Shown one piece after another: positions 1-10,400 of a stretch of 64,000 bases of DNA. The translations under genes were made by a program, and so were the position numbers. The notes beneath the pieces were generated by a model. That model was not told the DNA's origin. It saw only the letters and a program-made list of their open reading frames with translations, and ran no database searches. Positions within the stretch are counted from its first letter, which is position 1. Each line of letters begins with the position of its first letter. The stretch is from NCBI RefSeq assembly GCF_027580225.2, contig NC_073356.2, positions 744,001 through 808,000 of the forward strand. The letters are read 5' to 3'. The stretch is from Misgurnus anguillicaudatus. Lineage: Eukaryota; Chordata; Actinopteri; Cypriniformes; Cobitidae.

Positions 1-1152
1 CTTCTGTTCCTTCATCTGCCTGAGCTCTTTGCTGTATTGTGGCTCATAAAGGTGCAATGAACAGCGGATTAGAGCATCACGCTTGCGAAATCACCCTCTT
101 CTATATCATATTGATTAACTTCCGCTGTTATTGTAACACAAAGTCTGTTTATGTCATGATTTTGGTTTTACTGACTGCTGTATTTTGGTTTCTCTGTTTG
201 TGTTTTTGTGTTGACAGTTTCACTCGTGCACGTCTCTGTCACTGGTGTCATTAGTGTCATCTCCTTCACCTGCGTCCCTCACCTGCAGTTCATTTGATGG
301 CCAATCGGTTCAGTATTTAATCCCTGTGTGTTTTTTGGTTCATTACAAGTTCGTCTGTGTATGTTCTCACCAGCTACTAGCTTTGCTAGTTTCTAGTCTT
401 GTCTTGTCGTGTGTTTTGGATATTTCTAGTCTGTTTATATATTATTTTCAACCCCTAATCTGTGCTCTCTGCTGCCCAAGATTTATTCTGAGACTCTGTG
501 TTTGCTGACGGCTCCCTGAACTTTTGTCATCTGTCAATTTATTACTACTACGGAACCCTTGTTGTGTTGTGGATTATTACAATTGTTGTAAGATACTCTC
601 TCCCACCGTTCGCTTGTCTGGCCGGAGCCCGAACGTGTGTGGTTCATCGCCCCAGTGTCTGTGTGTGCTCCCCGCCTCCAGCCGTCTGCCCCGGAGTGGC
701 CATTGCGCCCAGACGTGCTACTGTCTGTTAACTTCATTATTATTTAAATAAACTTTCTGTTATCCGCACTGGGATATTCTGTGTTTTCTGCCTGACAGTT
801 TAGCTTAGCTTAGCATAAAGATGGCGGCTGATCGTTTCTTTTTCGTCTGTGTTCGTATATTTTCGTAAGTCCCACCCACTGACCTGTAATAGGTCTTTCG
901 CGTGAGTGGGTCCCACCCATAGCCCCACCTTTGAAAAATGAGGAATGAGTGTCTCTAGTCTTTCACCCTCAACAGAGATACAGCATTTCCTTCTTTCAAT
1001 GACGCAAAATGACGATTTTTACATCATTGAAAGAAGGAAGTGCCTCACTGAAATGAGCATTTCTCCCGTCTCATGAGAAACTGAGGGAATGATCCACGAC
1101 CATTTAAAAACATGACTGGGGTTCTAACGATGCAAATGGGTGAAATTTCCCT
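1..1152. mobile_element. Right part of a TTAA-flanked DNA transposon (T2/Kolobok-type), cut by window start
   Basis: The right terminus reads AAATTTCCCT followed by TTAA at 1153-1156. The body matches the right third of the complete copy at 46565-48140, with position 1 aligning near 47609. It contains the conserved block with GATGGCGGCTGATCG around 822. The left end lies outside the window. The match is interrupted only by the solo LTR at 152-797. The terminal sequence TTAAAGGG...TTCACCC resembles T2/Kolobok MITE ends; the superfamily name is an inference. No transposase reading frame is visible. Confidence 0.8.
152..797 (+). mobile_element. Solo LTR (646 bp) with perfect 5-bp TSD
   Basis: It begins TGTCATGA and ends CTGACA, and is flanked by GTTTA at 147-151 and again at 798-802. 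The related copy of the host transposon near 47790 has a single GTTTA at this point and no insert, which serves as an empty-site reference. Promoter-like signals include a CCAAT box near 300 and an A/T-rich TATA-like stretch near 313-320. AATAAA sits near 748, so transcription would run on the + strand. No internal gag/pol remains, so this is an LTR left by LTR-LTR recombination. The short open frames inside it are not genes. The LTR family is not identified. Confidence 0.85.
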
Positions 1153-1156
1153 TTAA

Positions 1157-2650
1157 ATGCCATACCCTACCTAAGTAATGTTGCTGACCGTGTATTTTTA
1201 CAAAGCTAATATCATCTCAAACAGAGTTTCTTACAACATTTCTGCTTACTTTCCAAATACAAAGACAGGTGTGGAATTTCCTTCAGAAAAAAGAAAACTC
1301 ATAAAACACAAATGTGCTCAGGTGTTTTAATAAAGGAAATATAATAAAAGATTTTTATTCATCACTCATTAGCTGCTCCATTGTCACTTTAAAATTCTTT
1401 TTTTATTAAAATGTAAATCATTGTAATAGTGGCCACTTTACCAATATTGAATAATACTCAATACTATACTATTATAATGTGAACTACTGTTGAACATAAT
1501 TTAACGAAAAACATGTGTGACATTAATTTAAAACTGAGGGCTATATATACACGGGTATTTTAATACAAAATCTGTGCTAAAACGTGCTTTGAAGCACTGT
1601 CAAGAGCATGCCAAACCCATAAGTGTCGATATAACTCTGTTTGGCCAACATGGCCTTACAGTTCGAAGCCTGAGAAAAGGTTAATACCGGTTCAACAGGT
1701 AATAATATGGGGCACCGAGGAAGAGTGCAGAGATTCGCCTCATATTAACAAATGAGATTGCGGCACTAAATCTGAGAAATAGTGCGATCTACTATGTCAC
1801 AAGCCAAAATCTCTGGTTTCAAAATATCTGGCTACAGCAGCCAAATAGTTCAAAAAAGTGAAATTGATTATCCTGATTCATAATCTGTTTATCCCAGAAT
1901 GATACTGTAAAAAAGCTAAGATTTCCTTGCTTTTATTAAAGCACACAAGATGCTTTGTGAAACAAAGATGTTAAGTGTCCCAAGTTTGAATAATGAAAAT
2001 AAAATTACTTAGATATTTATACATTTTCTGTAAGAACTTGAAACAATTGTACATGTTTTTATGTTTTGAAAAATCAAAATGTTTAATTCATAAAAGATTT
2101 TTAATGTGGTCTCAGACTTTAGGATCCCACATTATGTCACTTACAAGGAATCTGAACGCTGAATCTAATAAATGTGATTTTCAAACTGAAATAGTGAGAG
2201 TCAATGTCTAAGCACAAACACACACACATGTGGAACACGTGAAGTTTGTGGAAAACCTTTAAGCAGGACTCGAGCACAAAACAAGTCAATTTTCACCCTG
2301 TGGTTTAAATGTGTCTCCAACTCAACACAGATCATTTTATTTAGGTCACATTGCCCAATTTACTGTGGGCTGATTTTTTTAAGGGAAAAGGAAAAGCTTT
2401 GCAAAATATTAAAAGAATCAGGCTATAAAGATAATAGAAGCTAAATGTTAATTTCATCTCATACAACATTTGCATCCACTGAAATGCTTTTCTTTTGTGA
2501 AACAATTATGAATTTTATCACTACTGAGTGTCTAACAATCCCTGGGACACCTTTAATGTACTCTACTAGTTCTCTATGCAGCAGTATTTGTACAGTTTGA
2601 ACTTATAATGTATCTACATTAAAAAAACTACATGCACATATTGTGTAAAT
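1157..2650. other. Non-coding AT-rich DNA, nothing recognised
   Basis: There is no open frame with protein-like composition and no convincing terminal inverted repeats. A short CA-rich run lies near 2214-2228. Confidence 0.5.
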
Positions 2651-2803
2651 ACAGCAGTGGCCAAAATTATCAAAACACCTGATAGATCAGAAAATAGATC
2701 AGGGCCTTTTTTCCCTCCAAAACATGATTTTTCTGGTAGTCAAACTCTGCTTTAAGGAACATAATCGTTCTTTCAGGAAGACCACATGCAACCGTCTTCT
2801 ACA
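2651..2803. mobile_element. Fragment resembling a Tc1-like transposon end
   Basis: The block starting CAGTGGCCAAAATTAT at 2655 resembles the terminus of fish Tc1-type elements. Only one end is seen; the neighbouring SINE3 begins about 150 bp later. Assignment is from motif memory and is weak. Confidence 0.35.
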
Positions 2804-3316
2804 AATAAATAATAGTAATTCCTTACATTTATATAGCGCTTGTCTCAGTACTCAAAGCGCTTTATATATGAACGGGGGAATCTCCTCAATAAACCACCAA
2901 TGTGCAGCATCCACCTGGATGATGCGACAGAACACCCACCACACACCAGCTTATTAGTGGAGAGGAGATAGAGTGATATAGCCAATTAGTATGAGGGGAT
3001 GATTAGTAAGCCAATGGGCAAGTTTGGCCAGGATGCCAGGGCACGCCCCTACTCTTTTTCAGTAGGACCTCGGTTTTACCTCTCATCCAAAGGACGGTGC
3101 TTTTTTGACAGTATAGTGTCCCCATCACTATACTGGGGTGTTAGGACCCTCACAGACCACAGGGTGAGCACACCCTGCTGGTCTCACTAACATCTCTACC
3201 AGCAGCAACCTGGTTTTCCCAGGTGGTCTCCCATCCAAGTACTGACCAGGCTCAGCCCTGCTTAGCTTCAGTGGGCAAGCTGTCTTGGGCAACAGGGTGA
3301 TATGGCTGCTGAATGT
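2804..3316 (-). mobile_element. SINE3-type retroposon (5S rRNA-derived head)
   Basis: Read on the minus strand, the head near 3200-3316 matches vertebrate 5S rRNA, including GAAGCTAAGCAGGG and the internal-promoter region around GGTCAGTACTTGGATGGG. The body then runs leftward to a tail with a TATATAGCGCTT-type motif and an (ATT)-like end near 2804. This is the known SINE3 structure: a Pol III promoter from 5S rRNA joined to a LINE-like tail. Another full copy is at 56481-57046 in the opposite orientation, and a fragment is at 45465-45540. It does not encode protein and depends on LINE machinery for copying. Confidence 0.9.
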
Positions 3317-3719
3317 CTTGTGGTCGTTTAGAAGGTCGGAAGTCAATGTCAGCCTTTCATTTGTGACTTACATGTGATTATGGGTGGTCTACAGGCAGCC
3401 CTCAAACACTGCACAGGAAGCAACAATCCATTTACATTCCACTGACACCCCGTTCCTCCAGATAAGAACATTCTTGAATTCAAAGATGTACATCTGAAAG
3501 AATCTAGTGAAAGCTTTCTGATAGATATGGGGACAAATGTAATTTTGACTTTTTACCTCACTACTTTGACTTTATTTCTTTTGATTGCATCACAAATCTA
3601 ATTGTGAGGGCAAAAAACTGACTGCTTTATTAAATAGTGAGCGACCAGCTGCTCCATTATCATCACATGGAACAAAATGCTGCTGAGGGTATGAGCGCTT
3701 AAAAATATATAGTTTCATT
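3317..3719. other. Unassigned spacer
   Basis: No gene, TIR or tandem structure is recognised between the SINE3 and the hAT nest. Confidence 0.5.
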
Positions 3720-4117
3720 TAGGGATGCACCGAATCCAGATTTTTTAGGTTCGGCCGAATCCCGAATCCACCGTTTAAGATTCGGCCGAATCCGAAACCG
3801 AATACCGAATCCTACTCGCATCCTTATTCCAACACAGTAAAACACATTAATGAAGTAAAAAACGTCCACAGCAGTGTATTTTTCATTTTATTTAATTTTA
3901 ACTGTACATTATGCCAGGATGACAAGTTGGAAAAACTATTTTGACAATTACCATAAGCCTATGCATAATGAAAGCGATGCGTTGCGACACGCTCGTTTTT
4001 CCAATAAGCAAGCAGCTCCGCGCTGAAAACTATATTTAACTTTGAGTGAGAAGCTCCGCTCGTCAATGTCAGTCTTCACACGGCTGTCCAATTACAGTGG
4101 AGGAGGGGCGGGACATT

Positions 4118-5332
4118 TAGTGATGGCCAAACGAGGCTTCCTGAACCAATGAGGCTTTCCAGCCCATTGGTTCGCCAAAAGGTTCATTTACCCGAAGCCT
4201 CATGAAACACTGTGCTCTCCAGTGACACCTGCTGTGCAAAGCAATGTATCGCACACGCACACAAATCTATTCATTTTGAGCAACCAAATTGTCATGGTGT
4301 GGGCTTTTGAATAAAGTATATTAAAGAAAGTATTTTACTCTGCTTGTGTTAACCTATGTACACACAACTCACACATACACAACTTTGTGTTCAACTATAG
4401 GCCTACAGTTCTTGAGTTAGTGATAACAGTGAATGCACAAAAAAAAGAAATGAAGAGTTTCGTTGCAAAACGAGATAAATCCATTTTTTAACATTTTTCT
4501 CAAAACTTGTTTATTATTACGTTATCATGTTATTATTTTGTTTTATGGTGCTACTTAGCTGTATTTTTTAAGTTATGAAGGTTTAAATCAAAACAAACCA
4601 ACTGCAGTTGCATTGAAATTAATTGGAATGCACAACCAAAAAAAACAAGATTTCTGAACAATTAAAAAACGGTGGTTATCTCGTTTTGCAACGAAACTCT
4701 TCAAATTATCGTGAGTGCAGTGCTTATTGAACTGGGGCTGCAATAGTGGAATGCTTATGGGACTGGAAGTGTGGAACAGCAAACTGCAACATGGAAAAGG
4801 GTTTACTGGTTTTTATTTAGAAACAAAAGTTTTTTAACAGTATTTGGATTGAGGCGGTTTCTGTTTTTAGAAAACACCCTATCACAGGGCACTGATGATG
4901 CTGGACAACATAAGAAGATCAGTGCCAGCTTATATAAATTGGGATATTGGACCTTCTGTTTGTTCCAATATCCCAATGGATCCTCAGTCCTTCTAGGTTA
5001 TCCCTAATACAGTCTAGTCTTATAATAATAATAACAGCAGCAATAATATATAATAATAAATATAGGCTATATAATATAATTACGTATTATTAGAACTAGA
5101 CATATGCTAATTTACTCTAATGATATACTGAACTAGGCTATGTATAATTTACTCTAATAATCTACTAAACTAAGTGTAATATAATATATAATACAGGCTA
5201 TGATATATAATGATAACTACTAGAAACTCACTACAACCTCGCCACTACTCGCTACAACCAACACTTTAACATCAATGCAAACGTACTGCAAAACACAAGC
5301 TCCGGAGCCTCGCTTCAGATGTCCCATCACTA
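4118..5332. mobile_element. Nested hAT-type element with 8-bp TSD GGGACATT
   Basis: The left end is TAGTGATGGCC and the right end is CCCATCACTA. GGGACATT flanks both sides (4110-4117 and 5333-5340). It lies inside the hAT element starting at 3720 and is therefore younger than it. The interior is AT-rich without a transposase frame and contains a smaller inverted-repeat MITE. Removing it would join 4117 to the second TSD copy and restore the outer hAT. Confidence 0.88.
4451..4703. mobile_element. Foldback MITE
   Basis: GAAGAGTTTCGTTGCAAAAC at 4452 recurs as its reverse complement ending at about 4702, giving an inverted repeat of at least 27 bp around a ~195-bp loop. It is nested in the hAT at 4118-5332, so this is three levels of insertion. 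No coding capacity is seen. Confidence 0.8.
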
Positions 5333-5785
5333 GGGACATTACCACAGCAACCAACCGGCTCACAGCTGAAGCACCACAGCTACCAAGCGCTCGGCTGAAA
5401 AACAGCTGGCATTTGGGGTCCTCAAGGCGTTTTCAGCGGTGTTTAAAAGTTTTGGTGTGTCCAGCTGACCGAAAGAAAAAGCTCATCTCCACGTCAGCAC
5501 CCGATGTGTGTAATCAACGGTTGCGTGACGTCGACCAGCGTAGCGCAAGCCTAGGGTTCGGTTCGGTGGAAAAAAAATCTAGGATTCGGCCGAACCCGAA
5601 CCCCGCCAAAAAGCCCAGTATTCGGCCGAAACCGAATCCTGGATTCGGTGCATCCCTAGTTTCATTATGTGCCTATTATTGTACATGTTTTACAGACAGA
5701 AAAAAAGAGAAAAAATTTTTGGGAAAATAAATGTATTCATTATGTTAATTGCCTAATACAAAACCCTTTGCAATCTTTATTTTAA

Positions 5786-6024
5786 AGGCGGAGTGCACAA
5801 TGTTTGAAAGCCAATGTTGATATTTGAAATCACCTAAAAAAACATGCCCCTACCCCAATAGAATCTGGACCTTCTTTTAATAGACCCGCCCCACACATAC
5901 ACAACCCGGGCAAGGATGTCAGTTAGTAGACACCCCCCTTACTGCTGATTGGCTACAAGTGTGTTTTGTTAGTCGGCCCGACTCCCTTTTCCAAAGCGTA
6001 TTTCAAACATTGTTTACTCCACCT
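5786..6024. mobile_element. TTAA-flanked MITE, copy A
   Basis: Ends are AGGCGGAGT... and ...ACTCCACCT, with TTAA on both sides (5782-5785 and 6025-6028). The inverted repeats extend about 27 bp with few mismatches. A second copy of the same family is at 31558-31768. The size of 239 bp and lack of a frame fit a non-autonomous T2/Kolobok- or piggyBac-like element. Confidence 0.88.
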
Positions 6025-6598
6025 TTAAATAGTGTATTGTCATTATTCTTAGCTTTTCAGTTATAAGATGTAACTGAAAAAATGTATCATACAGAAAGAC
6101 TTTACCCAGAACTCAAAAGACTCCAGATATTGGGGGTTTTCAAGATAAAGTATGGTTCCCTTTTAGTCGATCACTACGACGTCACGATGAATTGGGAACA
6201 CGCATTGCGGGAGCAATCTACTTTAAGAAACTACTAAAATGCCAATGAACTTGGCATGCAGGTATTTGCATCTACCGGCGCTGTGCGATTATTTAATGAG
6301 CAGCAGGTGCAATACCAAATCAACCTTGAAGATTGCTACCCTCATCTCTCTCGATGGCAGAGCCGCTAAGGGTTAGACTAGGATTCCCGCCCCAGAGAGA
6401 CCAGCCAACCCTCTGCTAGGGGTGCCTTCGTTCCTCACCTCTTTTGTGCGGCCAAAACACACACACCGGCAATCATCTCTGCTCTGCTCGCCGCGGGTAC
6501 ACCTGTCATGCTGTTAATTTCTCTCGTTCGGTATCTGGAAGCTTGCCAACAGCCTCCCAGCCCGTCGTGTTGGTTTTTATGCACGATCTGTCTCAGCC

Positions 6599-7674
6599 AG
6601 GGCATGAAATTAACACCCGACCATGCGCCAAATGCGGGTAGATTTTGCAATTGGCGGGTAACACTGTCAATCTGCTGGCAACATTGGCGGTTAGCCAATG
6701 CGAATCAGTGATGCGCTGGTCAATGTATAAACAACCCACTCCCGACCGACGGTTCAACTAAGCAGCCCGCAATTGTTTAAAATAGTTAATTGGCATCTTC
6801 ATTTCAAACGACCCTACCGACCGTGGCCCAAATATCATTAAAAATGTTTTTGGATGACTCGTAACGACGGGTGACCGCAGGCACCCACTCATTTCTTATC
6901 AACCCGCGCATCACTGATGCGAATTGAGTGATTCATTGAGAGGATGCAACTGGTGTTTCGCAACGTTCATGAAGATGAGGCACTTCTCTTACTATGTTTG
7001 GATGTGCGAGTAAGTATTAACTGTTGGTGAGATGGGATGAGAATGCAGTGCTGACATAGGCTACAGTACAATCACAGTTGCACAGATGTGTAGTGCTGTG
7101 ACGTATCAGAACTCTTGATGTGTAAATCTTAGAGAGAGTTGCGCTACTGTGTTTTATACTGTAGTAGTATATTAACATACACTTTGCGAATAGAGTAATG
7201 AAAAACAACGTATGTGGGGTGTTTGTGTGCTCAGTTTGGAATTACCCTTCCATCTGTATGTGCACGCGGGTTTAAGGGCCCTCAATAGTGCACACACGAA
7301 GACACGCATTCCTAAAAGCAAGCGTAAATAAAATCTTTCTGTTCTTGACAGGGCACATATAAACAAAATGATCTTCACAGTATTCTTTTTCTAATAAAAC
7401 ATTTTTTTATGTCTAAAGTGTATGTATAGAGAGTCTGTGACCAGTCTGTGCTTATTTGGTCTTAAAGATACAGTAACCTCAATTAACACACTTAAGTCTT
7501 TGTCATTAATGTTAATCAAACAACCTAAGACAAAGAGAAAATCAGTTTTGTAGCTCTAAAAATTAATTATATTTAATTTATACAGTAAAGACAGTGTTAT
7601 CATTCACTATTCAGGCAAAAAAAAAATGGCTGGTAAAAAGTCACTGTGGCAGGTGGATTTCTAAATTTTCAGGC
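6599..7674. mobile_element. Insertion block inside DIRS copy 1
   Basis: The DIRS sequence shared with copy 2 breaks off after CACGATCTGTCTCAGCC and resumes near 7675. The left edge reads AGGGCATGAAATTAACACCC and the right edge has an imperfect inverted counterpart near 7650-7674. The edges are approximate and no clean TSD was found. It carries its own nested hAT MITE. Confidence 0.5.
6706..6916. mobile_element. hAT MITE with 8-bp TSD ATGCGAAT
   Basis: Ends are CAGTGATGCG and CGCATCACTG, a perfect 10-bp inverted repeat. ATGCGAAT lies at 6698-6705 and at 6917-6924. The length is 211 bp with no frame. It is nested within the insertion block of DIRS copy 1. Confidence 0.9.
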
Positions 7675-7689
7675 ATTTGCTTCACTACA

Positions 7690-8336
7690 GTGAAAGCTGC
7701 CGATGCGCACATACTGCGTGCAGAGATTGAAGTCCTACTAAAGAAGGACGCAATCTAGCCGGTCCCCCAGCCGAGATGAGGTCAGGGTTTTACAGCATGA
7801 TTTTTTTGCACCCATAGACCTGAAGGATGCGTACTTAAATGTCACGATTCTCCCCTGACACTGGCATTTCTCTGCTTTGCATTTAAGGGGCGGGCATATC
7901 AGTACAAAGTCTTACCATTCGGGCTTTCTCTCTCTACTTCACAAAAGTTTTGGAGGGGGCTTTAAAACCCCTGAGAGAGAGCAGTGTTTGCATACTGGCA
8001 TATTTTGATGACTGGCTCATAATAGCACAGTCTCATCAAACACTTTGCGAACACAGAGTTTTGGTGCTCAAGCCCCTCGCTCATTTGGGTCTCCGGGTCA
8101 ACTGGGAAAAACTCTGTCCTGTGCAGAGGATCTCTCAGAGGACTGGACTCGGTCAAACTAACAGCACATTCGACTGTACAGTGATTGTACAGTTGATACT
8201 GGCTTGCTTGAATACATTCAAAGGCAAAAAGACGGTCCCACTGAAACAATTTCAGAGGCTCGTGGGGCATATGGTAGCAACAGCGGCAACAACTGCATGC
8301 CAAGTTCATTGGTGCTTTAGTAGTTTCTCGAAGTAG
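7690..8336 (+). pseudogene. DIRS reverse transcriptase remnant
   Basis: The translation contains the DIRS-type RT core. The catalytic box reads YFDDWLI, with both aspartates kept, at about 8000-8020. It is followed by LGLRVNWEKL and by PLKQFQRLVGHM near 8240-8275, motifs shared by fish DIRS elements. The stretch before 7950 gives further RT sequence (CFAFKGRAYQYKVLPFG) but in other frames and with stops, so the gene is broken. The downstream connection to RNase H is lost by a deletion before 8340. The 130-codon frame on the opposite strand (7962-8354) is a shadow. It would have copied element RNA into cDNA in the nucleus or cytoplasm. Confidence 0.8.
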
Positions 8337-8778
8337 ATTGGTCCCGCAAAGCACGTTCCCAATTTGTTGTCACAACGTGATGTCTCTGTTCCCTTCCTTC
8401 AGGGAACGAGGGTTACAAATGTAACCGAGATGATCAGGGGTCTCATTTATAAAGCATGCCAGTTCCCACGCAAAAGTTGTGATATATAAACAACAAACTT
8501 GACGGGAGAATGAGCTTGAAGGGTGGAATCTGAGGATGATTCATGTATGCACACTTGCATGTGATCTGTGATTTATAAAGGGAACATTGCTTTGTTTTAC
8601 AAGTCTTATTATTTTTTGGCATATGCCATTTTTGGCTTTTGTGCGTACATAGACTTTTAGTAGGGATCCTACACATAGTTTCATAAATAAGACCCCCGGT
8701 CACTTGATCTTATCATGGTGCCACCTTCAGAATAGCTTTGTAAAAACTTTAGTTTTTTTGTGTTCTTAATTACCTTGT

Positions 8779-9442
8779 TTACACTTTTTTGTCACTTTGG
8801 AGCATTTCTCAAATCATTCTTAAAGGTTGCAAAAAAATCCTTAGAACAATTTGTACAAACTGCACAACATCCTGAATGTCCTGCAAAAGCGTGTAACTTT
8901 TAAAATCCTTATTTCATCTCTAAAAAGTCAGTGAACAAGTGAACAAATTACACACACTGTGATTAAAAAAAATCTTATTTTATAGTACAAATAAAAGAAG
9001 TACAAAATTAAAAAGGTTCACTGTACACTGTAAGTAATGTCAAATTTTCTGTAACTCAAAATGTATGATTCACTTGACAGAAATGTATCAATTCCGTTTA
9101 CATTTAGAAAACAACCTATGGAAAACATGCTTACAGTAACAAATTATAACACAATGGTCAACAATGAAATAACTTGTAGGATGAAGAAATTCCTAAATGT
9201 TTTGAGCTGTAAGACTATTCAACAGAAACCAGTATAATGTGTTTTGATGAAAATGTATCAAACAGCAGACAATTGTAAATAATCATCTACATGATTAAGC
9301 ATTTGCAATTTGTCCAAAACAATGAGAATTAGTTTTATGTTGTGCACAACTGACTTGATGATGTGCAGGTTGAACAAAGTGTTTTAAAAAATGTATTTCT
9401 GATCTAAGAAATGCTCCAAAGTGACTGAGAAAAACTGTAAAA
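8779..9442. mobile_element. MITE of the IS630/Tc1-type family
   Basis: The left terminus ACACTTTTTTGTCACTTTGG (8781) and the right terminus, reading inward on the minus strand as TTTTACAGTTTTTCTCAGTC, share GTCACTTTGGAGCATTTCT. The right end closely resembles the terminus TTTACAGTTTTTCTCAATCG at 45850, beside a recognisable transposase. This suggests mobilisation by that transposase family. No frame is present. Confidence 0.65.
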
Positions 9443-9525
9443 CATTCATCTTGGAAATATATACTAAGTGTACCTTTAACTGCATACAACTGTCAGAAAC
9501 AGATGATTTACAAGGTTTTCAGAAA

Positions 9526-9719
9526 ACTACACTTAAAAAAAATGCTGGGCTATTTTCAACGAACTCAACCCGTTGGGTTGTAATTTAACCTATGCTGGGT
9601 TGTTTTAATCCATTGCTGGGTCAAATATAAGCATTTTCTATATTAATTTACCCACCAGCTGGGTTTGTCCCTTTTTGACCCATTCTGGGTTGAAAATGAC
9701 CCAGCATTTTTAGTAGTTG
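9526..9719. mobile_element. Foldback MITE with repeated CCCAGC/GCTGGG motifs
   Basis: The ends AACTACACTTAAAA and TTTTTAGTAGTT are inverted, each followed inward by AATGCTGGG and TTTCAACC. The interior repeats TGCTGGGT/ACCCAGC several times. No coding capacity. Confidence 0.7.
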
Positions 9720-10400
9720 AATTCTTGTAAAGTTTAAAAGATATGGCGCGAGATTTCCTGCTTAACCAAAACAGGCATTGCGTGGTTCATGGCATGGTCA
9801 TGGATACATCTAAAATCGCAATCTAGATTTCTCTCTTAGGTCGCCACTGTTTAACACTTCCAGCTGAACGTTGCCTTTTTAATCTGGATATCTGCATCTC
9901 TTCATGCTGCTGATGAATAGAATGAGTTGGATCTTGTGTTATTGTTGCCAGTATACAAAGCTATCTCAGAGCCTGATTCTGCACAGGCCATTGCCTATTT
10001 GTGTTTGTGCTGGCTGCTACTGCTTTGCTGAAGCCAACAGTATGTAACAGTAAAAATACAGCGATAAAAGCACCATAGCAGGGCACAACAATAAGAAAAG
10101 ATTGCAGGTGCATTAGGTGTGTGTAATATCAGGTTTATGTTATTGTGTATATTGGAGTGATATTTCAAAGCATTCCATCATTTGTCACACCTGGATTTAT
10201 TGCAGAAAGAAGAATTGACTCACTGTGCCCCCCCCCAACAGCAGTGCCTGATACAGACAGAGTCCTTTAAAATGCCGATGGGATTATGGTCCTGCTTTCC
10301 TTACATCAACACTTTACATAATCTGAGAGGCTGAGGCACCAAATTTAGTATTTTGGTTGCAATATCTCACATTGCTTAAAGGCAAAGTGTTTAATGTTTA
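9720..10400. other. Non-coding spacer
   Basis: No gene-like frame. A C-run lies near 10228-10237. Nothing else is recognised. Confidence 0.5.

Larger units (their letters stand above)
3720..5658. mobile_element. hAT-type element with 8-bp TSD GTTTCATT
   Basis: Both ends share a perfect inverted repeat beginning TAGGGATGCACCGAATCC. GTTTCATT occurs at 3712-3719 and again at 5659-5666. Near both ends there are iterated subterminal ATTCGGCCGAA palindromes (3752-3800 and 5578-5640), typical of transposase-binding arrays in hAT elements. The own sequence is 3720-4117 and 5333-5658; the middle is a nested hAT. No transposase frame is present, so it is non-autonomous. The 151-codon open frame at 5275-5730 reads through the subterminal repeats and is an artefact. 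Confidence 0.9.
6153..8431 (+). mobile_element. Decayed DIRS retroelement, copy 1
   Basis: The left terminus resembles that of the longer copy at 59945 (GTTCCC...TTAGTCG, CACTACGACGTCAC). The right end carries CAGGGAACGAGGGTTAC followed by ATGTAACCGAGA, as in fish DIRS elements. Between them lie a short 5' region, an inserted block (6599-7674) and an RT remnant. Most of gag, RNase H, the methyltransferase-like domain and the tyrosine recombinase are missing. DIRS elements lack the usual LTRs and DDE integrase and use a tyrosine recombinase; none is visible here, so the copy is dead. Confidence 0.8.

Noticed and set aside
39..751. Several open frames of 70-90 codons at the window start
   Set aside because: They lie within or across the solo LTR at 152-797, overlap each other in different frames and have no protein signature.
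3200..3316. A genuine 5S rRNA gene
   Set aside because: The similarity covers the 5S sequence but it is diverged and continues into a SINE3 body and LINE-like tail, so it is a retroposon head. The same applies to 56483-56590.
5275..5730. 151-codon frame with repeated RPNPNP-like residues
   Set aside because: It spans the end of one hAT, its TSD and the subterminal ATTCGGCCGAA repeats of another; the repeats are DNA-level, not protein-level.
7962..8354. 130-codon minus-strand frame
   Set aside because: Antisense shadow of the DIRS reverse transcriptase remnant.
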